Virus record (IMG/VR): IMGVR_UViG_3300007734_000693
Span: 1-43,982 of that record
From: a virus
DNA length: 43,982 nt
Direction: 5' to 3' (one strand)
The translations under genes and the position numbers were made by a program. Shown here in pieces: positions 6,376 to 13,666 of this stretch (position 1 is its first letter; every line of letters begins with the position of its first letter). The notes beneath the pieces are model-generated. The model had not been told where the DNA came from, searched no databases, and worked only from the letters and a program-made list of their open reading frames with translations.

Positions 6376-7131
6376 ATGAAGTATATACTCCACGACACAA
6401 CCGCTATTGATGATGAAAAATTAGGGGAGTTATTTATTGCCTTTGGATATGAGGGTATAGGATTATTTTGGGCTATCCTTGAAAAGATAGGTAAACAAGA
6501 AAAACCAATCAAAACTATTGTCCTAAAATCGCAATTAAAGGTGGGTAGAAAACTTGACAAATGTTGGAAGTTTATGGAAAGTTTGGGGCTAATATCATCA
6601 AACAATGGTGAAACTTTCAACGAACGAATCTTGTCGTACAGCGAAAAGTACCAATCAAAAAAAGAAAAAACAAGGGAAAGGGTTGCACAATGGCGTGAAA
6701 ATCAAGAGAAAGAAAAAAATGTAACAAGTTACGAACACGAAGGTAACGCTTGTAAAGTAAAGGAAAGTAAAGTAAAAGAAAGTAAAGAGAGAGAACAAGA
6801 GAAAGAAAGTATCTCTCCCCAAAAAAATGAATCAGAAAACACAGTACACCAAAGCAATAATTTAGAAAACTCAAACCTTTTTAGAAAACCAAATATTCCA
6901 ACTAAAGAACAAGTATGGGAAGTTTTTAGTAGGGGTGGTGGGACTAAGGAAATGGCTAAATCATTTTGGGAAAAGCATGATGGAACGGGATGGTATTTGA
7001 ATGGTTCACCGATTATAAACTATTCATCATTGGCTAATAAATTTATTGAGAATTGGAATAGGTACGAACAAAAGGACAAAAACAGATTTACACAACCCGA
7101 CCCCGCAAAAGTAAAAATATCTTTACCATGA
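6376..7131 (+). CDS. Replication initiator/helicase-loader protein (DUF4373-like)
   Basis: Residues about 1-90 resemble the Lin1244/Lin1753 N-terminal domain (DUF4373) of phage replisome organisers: a start like YILHDTTAIDDEKL, then FGYEGIGLFWAILEKIG, then a winged-helix-like part. A low-complexity Lys/Glu/Ser linker (about 115-155, repeats of KVKES) follows, and a C-terminal segment with GWYLNGSPIINYSSLANKFI is typical of the loader end. It probably brings DnaB to the origin. The stop overlaps the DnaB start by four bases, which supports this pairing. Confidence 0.8.
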   Translation: MKYILHDTTAIDDEKLGELFIAFGYEGIGLFWAILEKIGKQEKPIKTIVLKSQLKVGRKLDKCWKFMESLGLISSNNGETFNERILSYSEKYQSKKEKTRERVAQWRENQEKEKNVTSYEHEGNACKVKESKVKESKEREQEKESISPQKNESENTVHQSNNLENSNLFRKPNIPTKEQVWEVFSRGGGTKEMAKSFWEKHDGTGWYLNGSPIINYSSLANKFIENWNRYEQKDKNRFTQPDPAKVKISLP

Positions 7132-8567
7132 GTGAATACGCTAAAAAAAGAACTTCAAAACAGATTGATGGGAAGATACCACCACAGTCAATAGAAACAG
7201 AAGTTGTTATACTTGGGGGGCTTATGATTGATGTCAATTCTGTTTCTATTGGGATGTCAAGGTTATTCCCCGAAATATTTTATTCTACAAGCCACAAATT
7301 AATTTTTAGGGCTATTCAGAAATTATATGATGCAAACAAAAACATTGATATAGTTACCGTAATTGAGCAGCTTAGGAAGGATGAAAAATTAGAAGAAGTT
7401 GGAGGGGCTTTTTACGTTACCAAATTAACTAATAGTGTTGTTAGTGGGGCTAACATAGAAACCCATATAACCATAATTGCCGAAATGTATTTGAAAAGGG
7501 AAGCTATAAGCCTTAGTATGGGCTTAATCAACGAATCCTTTGACGAATCAACAGATGCCTTTGATGTTATAAATAACGCCGATTATGGTTTCCAAAAAAT
7601 ACAAGAACAAGTACTTACTGGAATATCAAAGGATATTTCAAATTACGGGATGAAAGTACTTGAACAACACGCACAAGTTAAGGCTACGGGGGTACTTGGA
7701 ACTTCAACGGGTATTAAGGCTTTAGATGCGGTTATGTGCGGGTTAGTTGCCCCCGATTTAGTTATTGTAGCAGCAAGACCAGGGCAAGGGAAAACTGCGT
7801 TAGCCTTATCAATAACCTATAATACATCGGTTAAAGGGGATGTTCCTTGTGCTTGGTTTAGTTTAGAAATGGATGGTACGCAGTTGGTAAGAAGGTTGGC
7901 TTCAATAGATTCTGGGCTTAATCATGAAAAAATAAGAAAAGGGGAAACAACGAAGGAAGAAGATATGATGATTGGGCAATCCATTGAAAAGATTTCTAAT
8001 TCAAAAATATTTATTGAGGACAAGGCTGCAATTAACGTAAGGGATATTAGGACAAGGGCAAGTTTATTGAAAAAGCGGCATAAAATAAAATTTATTATTG
8101 TTGATTATTTGCAGTTAATGAAGGGGCTTGATGCAAAAAATAAAAGTAGGGAAAATATAGTTTCTGAAATTAGTAGGTCATTAAAAGAAGTTGCAAAGGA
8201 ATTAGAAATGCCCGTTATTGCCCTTTGCCAATTATCAAGGGAGGTAGAGAAAAGACCCGACAAACTGCCCCAATTATCAGACCTTAGAGAGAGTGGGGCT
8301 ATTGAACAGGATGCAGATGAAGTAATATTTTTAATGAGACCAGAATATTACAAAATGACAGAACCCGTAAATATAGAAGGTAAAGAATATGATGTTAATG
8401 GATTAACCATTGTAAGTATTGCAAAGAATAGGCATGGGGGAACAAAAAACATTGCATTAAACTTTAAGGGAGTATGTATGCACTTTACAGATATTGAGGA
8501 ACAAAGATTTACTACATTCACTCCTGTATTACAACAGCAATACAAAGACGATGATTTGCCATTTTGA
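7128..8567 (+). CDS. dnaB: Replicative DNA helicase DnaB
   Basis: Full-length hexameric replicative helicase of 479 aa. The N-terminal domain (about 15-165) starts with PPQSIETEVVILGGLM. The RecA-like domain has Walker A ARPGQGKT at 216-223, FSLEM at 244-248, Walker B IIVDYLQL at 323-330, and the conserved SDLRESGAIEQDAD at 384-397. It unwinds the replication fork using ATP and would be loaded by the product of the overlapping upstream gene. All key motifs are present. No polymerase or primase is in the window, so those are host functions or lie outside it. Confidence 0.97.
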   Translation: MSEYAKKRTSKQIDGKIPPQSIETEVVILGGLMIDVNSVSIGMSRLFPEIFYSTSHKLIFRAIQKLYDANKNIDIVTVIEQLRKDEKLEEVGGAFYVTKLTNSVVSGANIETHITIIAEMYLKREAISLSMGLINESFDESTDAFDVINNADYGFQKIQEQVLTGISKDISNYGMKVLEQHAQVKATGVLGTSTGIKALDAVMCGLVAPDLVIVAARPGQGKTALALSITYNTSVKGDVPCAWFSLEMDGTQLVRRLASIDSGLNHEKIRKGETTKEEDMMIGQSIEKISNSKIFIEDKAAINVRDIRTRASLLKKRHKIKFIIVDYLQLMKGLDAKNKSRENIVSEISRSLKEVAKELEMPVIALCQLSREVEKRPDKLPQLSDLRESGAIEQDADEVIFLMRPEYYKMTEPVNIEGKEYDVNGLTIVSIAKNRHGGTKNIALNFKGVCMHFTDIEEQRFTTFTPVLQQQYKDDDLPF

Positions 8568-8588
8568 TAATCTTTAAATTAAAAATCT

Positions 8589-8804
8589 ATGACTTCAAAA
8601 AAAGTATCTGAATTAATAGTACAAGGTAAGTTAGTAGGGTTTATGAGAGACCATCATCCAGAAGTAGTATGGGAATTAGAAAAACAAGTAGAGTTAATGG
8701 TAAAAGATTATGGGGAAAAACTACATAAGCAGATAATGGATAAGTTAATGTTTTGCCCTAATAGGGGGATTGTTTTAAAAGACGGAGTAGAAATTAATTA
8801 CTAA
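8589..8804 (+). CDS. Hypothetical protein, 71 aa
   Basis: Small helical protein directly after the helicase in the same transcription direction. Pattern MRDHHPEVVWELEKQVELMV, then NRGIVLKDGVEINY at the end. No family recognised. The position suggests a replication accessory, but that is only context. Confidence 0.6.
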   Translation: MTSKKVSELIVQGKLVGFMRDHHPEVVWELEKQVELMVKDYGEKLHKQIMDKLMFCPNRGIVLKDGVEINY

Positions 8805-8824
8805 CGGAAATAAATACACTAAAA

Positions 8825-9040
8825 ATGAAAGTAAAAGAAATTACATCACATAATACAAGGTTATTAAAAGAAAAAAATGGATTATCAATACATAGAATTA
8901 TGATTGATACGGGGCTACATTGGAACACCATAAGAAACATTGTTTGCGGGAATATTGAGCCTAAAGTATCTCATGCTATAATACTTTCAGATTACTTTGA
9001 TGTTGATTTAAAAGAATTTTTAACCACTAAATTATACTAA
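8825..9040 (+). CDS. XRE/Cro-type helix-turn-helix protein, 71 aa
   Basis: A clear helix-turn-helix: residues about 12-45 (RLLKEKNGLSIHRIMIDTG, then HWNTIRNIVCG) followed by KVSHAIILSDYFDVDLKEF, the usual third-to-fifth helices of XRE proteins. It likely binds DNA and could regulate early or replication genes. It lacks any C-terminal effector domain, as small phage Cro-like regulators do. Confidence 0.75.
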   Translation: MKVKEITSHNTRLLKEKNGLSIHRIMIDTGLHWNTIRNIVCGNIEPKVSHAIILSDYFDVDLKEFLTTKLY

Positions 9041-9042
9041 AC

Positions 9043-9417
9043 ATGAAACAGCCAGAAACAAGTATGGAAGCCTTTAATGAGTTTACAGAATTAATGAGGG
9101 AGAAAGACCATGATTTAATAATGGGGGCGTTATCGGTATTAAAACAAGCTAATTATGAGCAAATAGCCCAATACTTAGGATGGGGAGATAGGAATAAAGT
9201 AAGTAGAAGATTAAAGGAATTAGAGTTAGGAAAAAAGATTTATAAAAAAGGGGATAAAAGTTTGACAAGTTCAAAAAGAAATGCGTACATTTACAGAGTA
9301 GTTAGTAACGGAGAAATTTCCGAAAGAAAAGAAAAGGTTGAAAGAAAGGTTAAATCCGCATCTGACTATGCACTAAGGATTATAAATTCATGTACCCAAC
9401 CAACTTTGTTTTCATGA
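9043..9417 (+). CDS. Winged-helix DNA-binding protein, 124 aa
   Basis: Residues about 25-85 form a winged helix (ANYEQIAQYLGWGDRNKVSR, then RRLKELELGKKIYKKGD), where YEQIAQYLGW is helix one of the motif, the next helix recognises DNA, and the wing follows. A basic tail with KERKVKSA-type charge follows. It starts two bases after the XRE gene and its stop overlaps the next start, so these regulators are co-translated. Target unknown. Confidence 0.65.
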   Translation: MKQPETSMEAFNEFTELMREKDHDLIMGALSVLKQANYEQIAQYLGWGDRNKVSRRLKELELGKKIYKKGDKSLTSSKRNAYIYRVVSNGEISERKEKVERKVKSASDYALRIINSCTQPTLFS

Positions 9418-9632
9418 AAAAGAATACAGAAGTAATACTACAACAAGATGGGTTTGAAATATGGGTAGGTTATCAGTACGAAACAATACAAGAAGGGGCA
9501 AAGGTAGGATTAAGAGAAACAGAACTATTATATTTCTCCCTTTGTATAAACGGTAAGTGTATCAATATCCCGCTTGATTTTTTTGACAAGTGGCAGCAAG
9601 ACCATATTATTGACCAATTAACTTATGGGTAA
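9414..9632 (+). CDS. Hypothetical protein, 72 aa
   Basis: The frame is open from 9390, but I prefer ATG 9414 (MKKNTEVILQQDGF), which overlaps the previous stop as ATGA, the usual coupling here. Beta-rich with aromatic residues (FEIWVGYQYETIQ, LLYFSLCINGKCINIPLDFF). No family recognised. Confidence 0.6.
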   Translation: MKKNTEVILQQDGFEIWVGYQYETIQEGAKVGLRETELLYFSLCINGKCINIPLDFFDKWQQDHIIDQLTYG

Positions 9633-9635
9633 AAG

Positions 9636-9830
9636 ATGATTCAAGAAATAAAAGTTAGTAATTGTTGGGGGTGTCCATTTGCTGTAAATGATAATGATTA
9701 TGGGTACTACATTTGCCACGCATCGGAAGAAGTAACAAATAGTTTGAAAGAAAATGAAATGCTGCCCGAATTTAATATACATGAAAAATGCCCATTAAAA
9801 CAAAACGAGATTAAAGTGTCATTGGCTTAA
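9636..9830 (+). CDS. Small Cys-rich, probably zinc-binding protein, 64 aa
   Basis: Cys at about 10, 13, 27 and 52 (NCWGCPF, YYICHAS, HEKCPLK) would make a four-Cys metal site. Starts four bases after the previous stop. Such small zinc proteins occur in phage accessory regions. The ligand set is inferred and function is unknown. Confidence 0.65.
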   Translation: MIQEIKVSNCWGCPFAVNDNDYGYYICHASEEVTNSLKENEMLPEFNIHEKCPLKQNEIKVSLA

Positions 9831-9887
9831 ATTAAAACCTAATGATTCAAAGATACAATAGCACAATAGGGATAAAGTTAAAAGTTT

Positions 9888-9918
9888 TTTGAATTAATTG
9901 AATTATTTAGTATCTTTG
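9888..9918 (+). promoter_or_regulatory. Consensus promoter TTTG-N19-TATCTTTG
   Basis: TTTG at 9888-9891, 19 bases, TATCTTTG at 9911-9918. Both elements and spacing match the Bacteroidota sigma consensus, so the transcript should start near 9924. It begins a transcription unit whose first 90 bases fold strongly. Confidence 0.8.
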
Positions 9919-9923
9919 CCTTT

Positions 9924-10016
9924 CAATTACGTTACGAGGTCGTATCCGCAACGTGATTAGCTTTTCATTATAAAAAAAGGGCTTTCAGATACGACCTGTT
10001 AGCCTTTTTTATTTTT
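9924..10016 (+). ncRNA. Structured leader RNA: attenuator or kissing-loop element
   Basis: Hairpin 1 is ATTACGTT (9926-9933) with AACGTGAT (9950-9957). Hairpin 2 is an A-rich/GGCT arm (9973-9983) with AGCCTTTTTT (10001-10010), followed by ATTTTT, like a terminator. The loop of hairpin 1 contains AGGTCGTATC (9937-9946) and that of hairpin 2 contains GATACGACCT (9988-9997), a perfect 10-base complement. The two loops could kiss, or this 10-bp helix could replace both hairpins as an antiterminator. The HNH gene starts at 10017, directly after. Confidence 0.65.
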
Positions 10017-10628
10017 ATGCCATTAAGAATACCCAATATAATAGGTTTAAGATTTGGAAGACTACTGGTTACTGGGGCAACTGAAATAGACAGGAGAGGG
10101 AGAAAACAGTGGGAATGTTTATGTGACTGCGGTACGGTCTGTCTTGTTATTCATACCAATTTGATTACTGGTAAAACAAAGTCTTGTGGGTGTATTAATA
10201 CTGAAAGAATAACAAAACACGGTCATTCACATTCAAGGATATACAGAATATGGATAGGGATAAGGGCGCGTTGTTTTAATCCTAATAACGAATCCTATTA
10301 TAGATATGGCGGCAGAGGAATAAAAGTTTGTGATAGGTGGTTAAATTTTGAGTTGTTTTATAAAGACGTAAGCCCCTCTTATAAACCTGATTTGTCTTTA
10401 GATAGATTTCCTGATAACAATGGGGATTACGAGCCAAACAATTTCAGGTGGGCAAACAGAAGCCAACAGGCAAGAAATATGAGGTCAAACCGATTTTTAA
10501 CTATAAATGGTGATAAAAAGACCGTGGTGGAATGGTGCGAAATTTATAATGTATCAAAAAAATGTATTTATGTAAGACTTAAAAGAGGCTGGTCTGATTT
10601 TGAGTCTGTATTTGGAAAAAACAAATGA
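10017..10628 (+). CDS. HNH homing endonuclease-like protein
   Basis: A free-standing HNH-family endonuclease of 203 aa. N-terminal zinc-ribbon-like segment (residues about 8-63) with CLCDCG and SCGC Cys clusters. The HNH-like core has YYRYGGRGIKVCDRW, then LDRFPDNNGDYEPNNFRWAN. A C-terminal helix-turn-helix region (about 160-200, TVVEWCEIYNVSKK) probably binds DNA. It is paralogous to the protein at 24355-25026. Such genes spread by cutting related genomes. The position after a structured RNA is unusual, but I see no intron core. Confidence 0.85.
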   Translation: MPLRIPNIIGLRFGRLLVTGATEIDRRGRKQWECLCDCGTVCLVIHTNLITGKTKSCGCINTERITKHGHSHSRIYRIWIGIRARCFNPNNESYYRYGGRGIKVCDRWLNFELFYKDVSPSYKPDLSLDRFPDNNGDYEPNNFRWANRSQQARNMRSNRFLTINGDKKTVVEWCEIYNVSKKCIYVRLKRGWSDFESVFGKNK

Positions 10629-11197
10629 GTTATTCATCAATAATAAAAAAAACTTGTAAATGCGGATGCGGTAAAATGCCTTCTATTGGGTATGCTGGAT
10701 ATAATTCAGGATGTAGGTTAGATTTGGTAAAAGATAAAATAGATAGGCAATCTGAAAGGCAAGCAATGGCAATTAAAAAAGAATATGAAGGGGGACGGGT
10801 AGATGATTTATCGGGCTTAGAAGATGATTTGGATAGGGTAGTAAGCCGAATAGTAAGAATAGGGGAAGCTGATAGTAACGGGAATGTTTCTTGTTTTACT
10901 TGTGGGGCAACTAATCACTTTACTAAAATGCAATGCGGTCATTTTATCCCAAGAGCAAACAAGGCTTTAAGATGGGAACTAACAAACCTAAGAACCCAAT
11001 GTGTATCTTGTAATGAGCATAAGAACGGTAACCTAAAAGTATTCGCAGAAAAACTTGACAAAGAAAATCCAGGAACAAGCGAATGGTTAAAAGAACAATC
11101 AAGGCAACCCGTAAAATACTACCGTCATGAACTAAAACAAATACTATTAGGGTATAGGGCGAAACTTAAAATTATTGAACAAAAATTAAATAAATGA
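10625..11197 (+). CDS. ninG: NinG/Rap-type recombination protein
   Basis: Matches the lambda NinG family. C90 and C93 (CFTCG), C104 and H106 (CGHFIPR), then NLRTQC126VSC129NEH132KNGN form the conserved zinc/HNH core. Extra N-terminal Cys (11, 13, 15, 30) could form another metal site. In lambda, NinG (Rap) is a structure-specific nuclease that cuts recombination intermediates. The start overlaps the HNH gene stop by four bases. A related HNH nuclease of other function is the only real alternative. Confidence 0.85.
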   Translation: MSYSSIIKKTCKCGCGKMPSIGYAGYNSGCRLDLVKDKIDRQSERQAMAIKKEYEGGRVDDLSGLEDDLDRVVSRIVRIGEADSNGNVSCFTCGATNHFTKMQCGHFIPRANKALRWELTNLRTQCVSCNEHKNGNLKVFAEKLDKENPGTSEWLKEQSRQPVKYYRHELKQILLGYRAKLKIIEQKLNK

Positions 11198-11979
11198 AGC
11201 GGTTTATAAGTTTTAGTGGGGGTATAGAAAGTACAACTATGTGTATTTTATACGGCAAAGGGGCTACCGCTATTTGGTGTGATACTGGTGCAGAACACAA
11301 AGAAATGTATGATAGGGTTAATTTTTGCGAACAAAAACTGAAAGAAATACATAATGGGGATTTTACATTACTAAGATTAAAGCCAAACGTAAAAGTAAAA
11401 GGCGTATATGTTGATAATTTAGATGATGCTATAATTGGGTGGAACTTTATGCCAACAAAAATGATGCGTTGGTGTACGGGTAAGTTTAAGATAATACCTA
11501 TTGATGATTTTTTAAAATCACAAGGAGAGTGTGAATTACTTATAGGATTAAATGCAGATGAGGAATCAAGGGAGGGTAACTATGGGTTACAAGCAAATGT
11601 GTCTTATTTGTGTCCACTACAAAATGATGGATTAGATAGGGATGATTGTAAATTAATTTTGCTTGAACACGGTATGTTGCCAAACTTCCCAATGTATATG
11701 CAGCGAGGGGGGTGTAAATATTGCATATTCAAGTCTATATCAGAGTGGAAAGCTATGTATATTTTTGATAGAGATACCTTTTACGAATGTAAGTACTTAG
11801 AAAACAGGGTACAAGATAGAAGAAAAAAGTTTTTTGCAATATCAATGACTGGCAGAAGTTTACAAAGCATAGAAGATGAGTGTGAAAGAGAAATTAAGAA
11901 TTGGGGAGTAGATGCGGTTAAGGATATGTATAAAGATATAGTTCAAACACAAAGTTGTGGTGCGTTTTGTCATAGATAA
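11194..11979 (+). CDS. PP-loop ATPase/PAPS reductase-family enzyme
   Basis: The N-terminus SFSGGIESTT (SGGIES at 8-13) is the pyrophosphate-binding PP-loop, followed by WCDTGAEHKEMY as in PAPS reductases and DndC-like proteins. RWCTGKFKIIPI at 92-103 is the conserved substrate motif. Cys 174 and 177 (GGCKYC), with C140, could bind a cluster or metal. The family activates sulfur or nucleotide substrates. The actual substrate in phages is generally unknown; DNA or tRNA modification and sulfur scavenging are options. Start overlaps NinG by four bases. Confidence 0.85.
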   Translation: MKRFISFSGGIESTTMCILYGKGATAIWCDTGAEHKEMYDRVNFCEQKLKEIHNGDFTLLRLKPNVKVKGVYVDNLDDAIIGWNFMPTKMMRWCTGKFKIIPIDDFLKSQGECELLIGLNADEESREGNYGLQANVSYLCPLQNDGLDRDDCKLILLEHGMLPNFPMYMQRGGCKYCIFKSISEWKAMYIFDRDTFYECKYLENRVQDRRKKFFAISMTGRSLQSIEDECEREIKNWGVDAVKDMYKDIVQTQSCGAFCHR

Positions 11980-11988
11980 ATTATAATC

Positions 11989-12201
11989 ATGGAATCTAAT
12001 AAAGAATGTTTACATTATTTTGTTACTGGCTATGTGGCAGAATTAATTATTTATTGTAAAAAATGTAATAAAGAAGTTGGCGAATTGTACGGCAATGAGG
12101 TATATGGAACTCATGAATTAATTGATGGTAATTTAAAACAATTAAAACCAAATAACAATGAAAGTTTATTATGCAAGACCGATTTCTCTTTACGGCACTA
12201 A
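11989..12201 (+). CDS. Small Cys-containing protein, 70 aa
   Basis: Contains C-x2-C (CKKC) around residues 23-26 and another Cys at 7, so a zinc-ribbon-like site is possible. The 3' end overlaps the next gene by 44 bases in another frame, much longer than the usual 1-4 base overlaps here, so the last 14 residues may not be functionally constrained. No family recognised. Confidence 0.55.
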   Translation: MESNKECLHYFVTGYVAELIIYCKKCNKEVGELYGNEVYGTHELIDGNLKQLKPNNNESLLCKTDFSLRH

Positions 12202-12523
12202 GCAAGAAGAAAGAGATATTAAATTAATTAATTCAATTAGAGATGGTAATGTTTGGTGGCAATTAGTTAATCCAAATAAAGAAGAATTGCAAGAAAGGTA
12301 TAAAACAGAGGGGATGGATGTTTTTTTTGAAGCAATGAAAGATTGTGATGGGTTAGTCTTTAGGTCATTTCAAGATGGCAAAATTAGTGCTGGCGTAAAA
12401 AAAGAAATAGATAAGGCATTAGAAATGGGAAAATTTGTTTTTGAATTACCCACAATTACAAGTAAAAGGGTATTAACTGTTGATGATACGAGGGAGTATT
12501 TAAAACTAATTGGAAACAGGTAA
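12158..12523 (+). CDS. Nucleoside 2-deoxyribosyltransferase-like protein
   Basis: The opening KVYYARPISLY matches the substrate loop of nucleoside 2-deoxyribosyltransferase-like or DUF4406 proteins. Later DCDGLVFRSFQDGKISAGV, with KKEIDKA after it, gives the conserved Gly and catalytic-type Glu (near residue 83). At 121 aa it is a single compact Rossmann-like domain. The fold hydrolyses or exchanges nucleosides, so a role in nucleotide salvage or base modification is plausible, in line with the neighbouring PP-loop enzyme. Confidence 0.7.
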   Translation: MKVYYARPISLYGTKQEERDIKLINSIRDGNVWWQLVNPNKEELQERYKTEGMDVFFEAMKDCDGLVFRSFQDGKISAGVKKEIDKALEMGKFVFELPTITSKRVLTVDDTREYLKLIGNR

Positions 12524-12542
12524 TTAACCAAAAATTAAAAAA

Positions 12543-12749
12543 ATGAAACAAAAAGTTCAAGAAATATCGTCAATACATAATGAGGTTAATACTGTGTTAC
12601 CAACTACTTGTTCAGAGCAAGAAATAATTATGATTAGAAAGGGGTGGTGTATTGCTTATAATACTTGGTGGAAACATAAAGACGAAGGGTTAGATTTTAG
12701 GCAGATGGAAAAAGAATTAATAGATGCACTTGCGTGTTATTGCACATAA
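12543..12749 (+). CDS. Hypothetical protein, 68 aa
   Basis: Helical, with several Trp and Cys (MIRKGWCIAYNTWWKHKD) and a Cys-rich end (ALACYC). No domain recognised. The stop codon lies within a short palindrome GTTAT-TGCAC-ATAAC (12736-12750) that opens the cassette-like region. Confidence 0.55.
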   Translation: MKQKVQEISSIHNEVNTVLPTTCSEQEIIMIRKGWCIAYNTWWKHKDEGLDFRQMEKELIDALACYCT

Positions 12750-12758
12750 CGTAAGAGC

Positions 12759-12863
12759 TTGCAGTAGTTAGGGAATTGGCACTACTACTGTTGAGGTTAG
12801 CACTACTGATTACGTGCTATTCAGTCAGCCAAATATTTATTCATCTGCCCTAAATTACTGCAA
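12759..12863. repeat. 105-bp imperfect palindrome
   Basis: Nested inverted segments: TTGCAGTA-TTAGGG (12759-12773) with CCCTAA-TACTGCAA (12848-12863), 14 pairs with a small bulge; TTGGC (12776-12780) with GCCAA (12828-12832); ACTG/CAGT; and TAGCAC (12798-12803) with GTGCTA (12814-12819). Read as RNA it ends near TTTTT (12866-12870). Read as single-stranded DNA it has the shape of an integron attC site. No gene lies in 12750-12902. Confidence 0.7.
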
Positions 12864-12868
12864 ACTTT

Positions 12869-13181
12869 TTGTTGTACGATGGGCTAATAAAAAATAAAAT
12901 ATATGAAAAATAAAATTTTTCCAATTGCAATGGCTGCTGCTTTGATGGCAGATTTAAACAGTTCTTTAGATAACAATAGTAAAACTTCTATTGATGATAT
13001 TGACTTTACACCAAAAATACCACCTATACCTAAAGGCTGTAAGCGTCATTATTTTAATGAATTTGGCGAATGTGAACAAGCGAGGCATAAGGTTTATTTT
13101 GACGCTATGAAAAGAAGTACAGCTTATGAAAAATGGAAACGCTGGATGAACGATAGATGTCAATAGCCTTTCGTACAACAA
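12869..13181. repeat. Inverted repeats flanking one small gene (cassette-like)
   Basis: TTGTTGTACGA-2 nt-GGCTA (12869-12886) and its complement TAGCC-2 nt-TCGTACAACAA (13164-13181) pair over 16 of 18 positions. They sit just outside the gene at 12903-13166. The pattern GTTGTAC, gene, GTACAAC is one mismatch each from the integron core-site consensus. Chance is unlikely at this length. Mobility is inference, and no integrase or transposase is in the window. Confidence 0.65.
12903..13166 (+). CDS. Cassette-borne hypothetical protein, 87 aa
   Basis: The only gene between the inverted repeats. It starts with a mildly hydrophobic Ala/Met stretch (IFPIAMAAALMADL), then a Pro-rich section (FTPKIPPIPKGC), and ends basic and aromatic (YEKWKRWMNDRC). 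No known domain. Its flanks look unlike the surrounding phage genes, which start with simple A-rich leaders. It may be a captured gene. Confidence 0.6.
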   Translation: MKNKIFPIAMAAALMADLNSSLDNNSKTSIDDIDFTPKIPPIPKGCKRHYFNEFGECEQARHKVYFDAMKRSTAYEKWKRWMNDRCQ

Positions 13182-13253
13182 GTGTATTGTCGCAAGTTTG
13201 GCATTTAAATATATAAAAATCAATTAAATAAAACATACAACAATTTTTTAAAA

Positions 13254-13481
13254 ATGAAAAGTAAACTATTAAAAGTATTAATCACTACGCTATGCGTACT
13301 TGGTATTTTGTTTGTTATTGTGGCAGTACCTTTTATATTGGGGGTTATGGAAGTGTGGGCGTTTAAAATAAATATAGAAAATAATTATTTATTTGTCTGG
13401 GCTATTGGGTTTATGGCTTGTTTAGTATCGGTGTTATTGGCTATGTTGTTTAGCGAAATCTATGATAACATTGATGTATGA
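13254..13481 (+). CDS. Two-segment membrane protein, 75 aa
   Basis: Hydrophobic segments at about 7-31 (LITTLCVLGILFVIVAVPFI) and 45-66 (LFVWAIGFMACLVSVLLAML), with a basic N-terminus and an acidic end. Likely an inner-membrane hairpin. Holins have similar size and layout, but no endolysin is adjacent, so I do not name it one. Its stop overlaps the next start (ATGA). Confidence 0.6.
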   Translation: MKSKLLKVLITTLCVLGILFVIVAVPFILGVMEVWAFKINIENNYLFVWAIGFMACLVSVLLAMLFSEIYDNIDV

Positions 13482-13666
13482 TAACATTCCCCCCAAAAAT
13501 AAAGTTCAAAAGTGATGATACAGAATTAAAGTATATCAGCGAAACTAAAAACGGAATAGCCACATACCAATATACTAAATCACAAACTAAAAACGGTATG
13601 CAGTTGGTAGCCACTATTGAACAAGTAAATAAACTATTAAAGGATAAACTAATTGAAACAGATTGA
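13478..13666 (+). CDS. Hypothetical protein, 62 aa
   Basis: Basic protein overlapping its neighbours on both sides (four bases upstream, 14 downstream), which supports translation as part of an operon. Pattern TKSQTKNGMQLVATIEQVNK. Function unknown. Confidence 0.55.
   Translation: MITFPPKIKFKSDDTELKYISETKNGIATYQYTKSQTKNGMQLVATIEQVNKLLKDKLIETD

Noticed and set aside
9924-10628. Group I or II intron carrying the first HNH gene
   Set aside because: The structure before the gene is a short leader with a U-run. No intron catalytic core, and no split host gene on either side.
13254-13481. Holin call for the two-segment membrane protein
   Set aside because: Size and membrane layout fit, but no endolysin or spanin is next to it, so the name is not supported.
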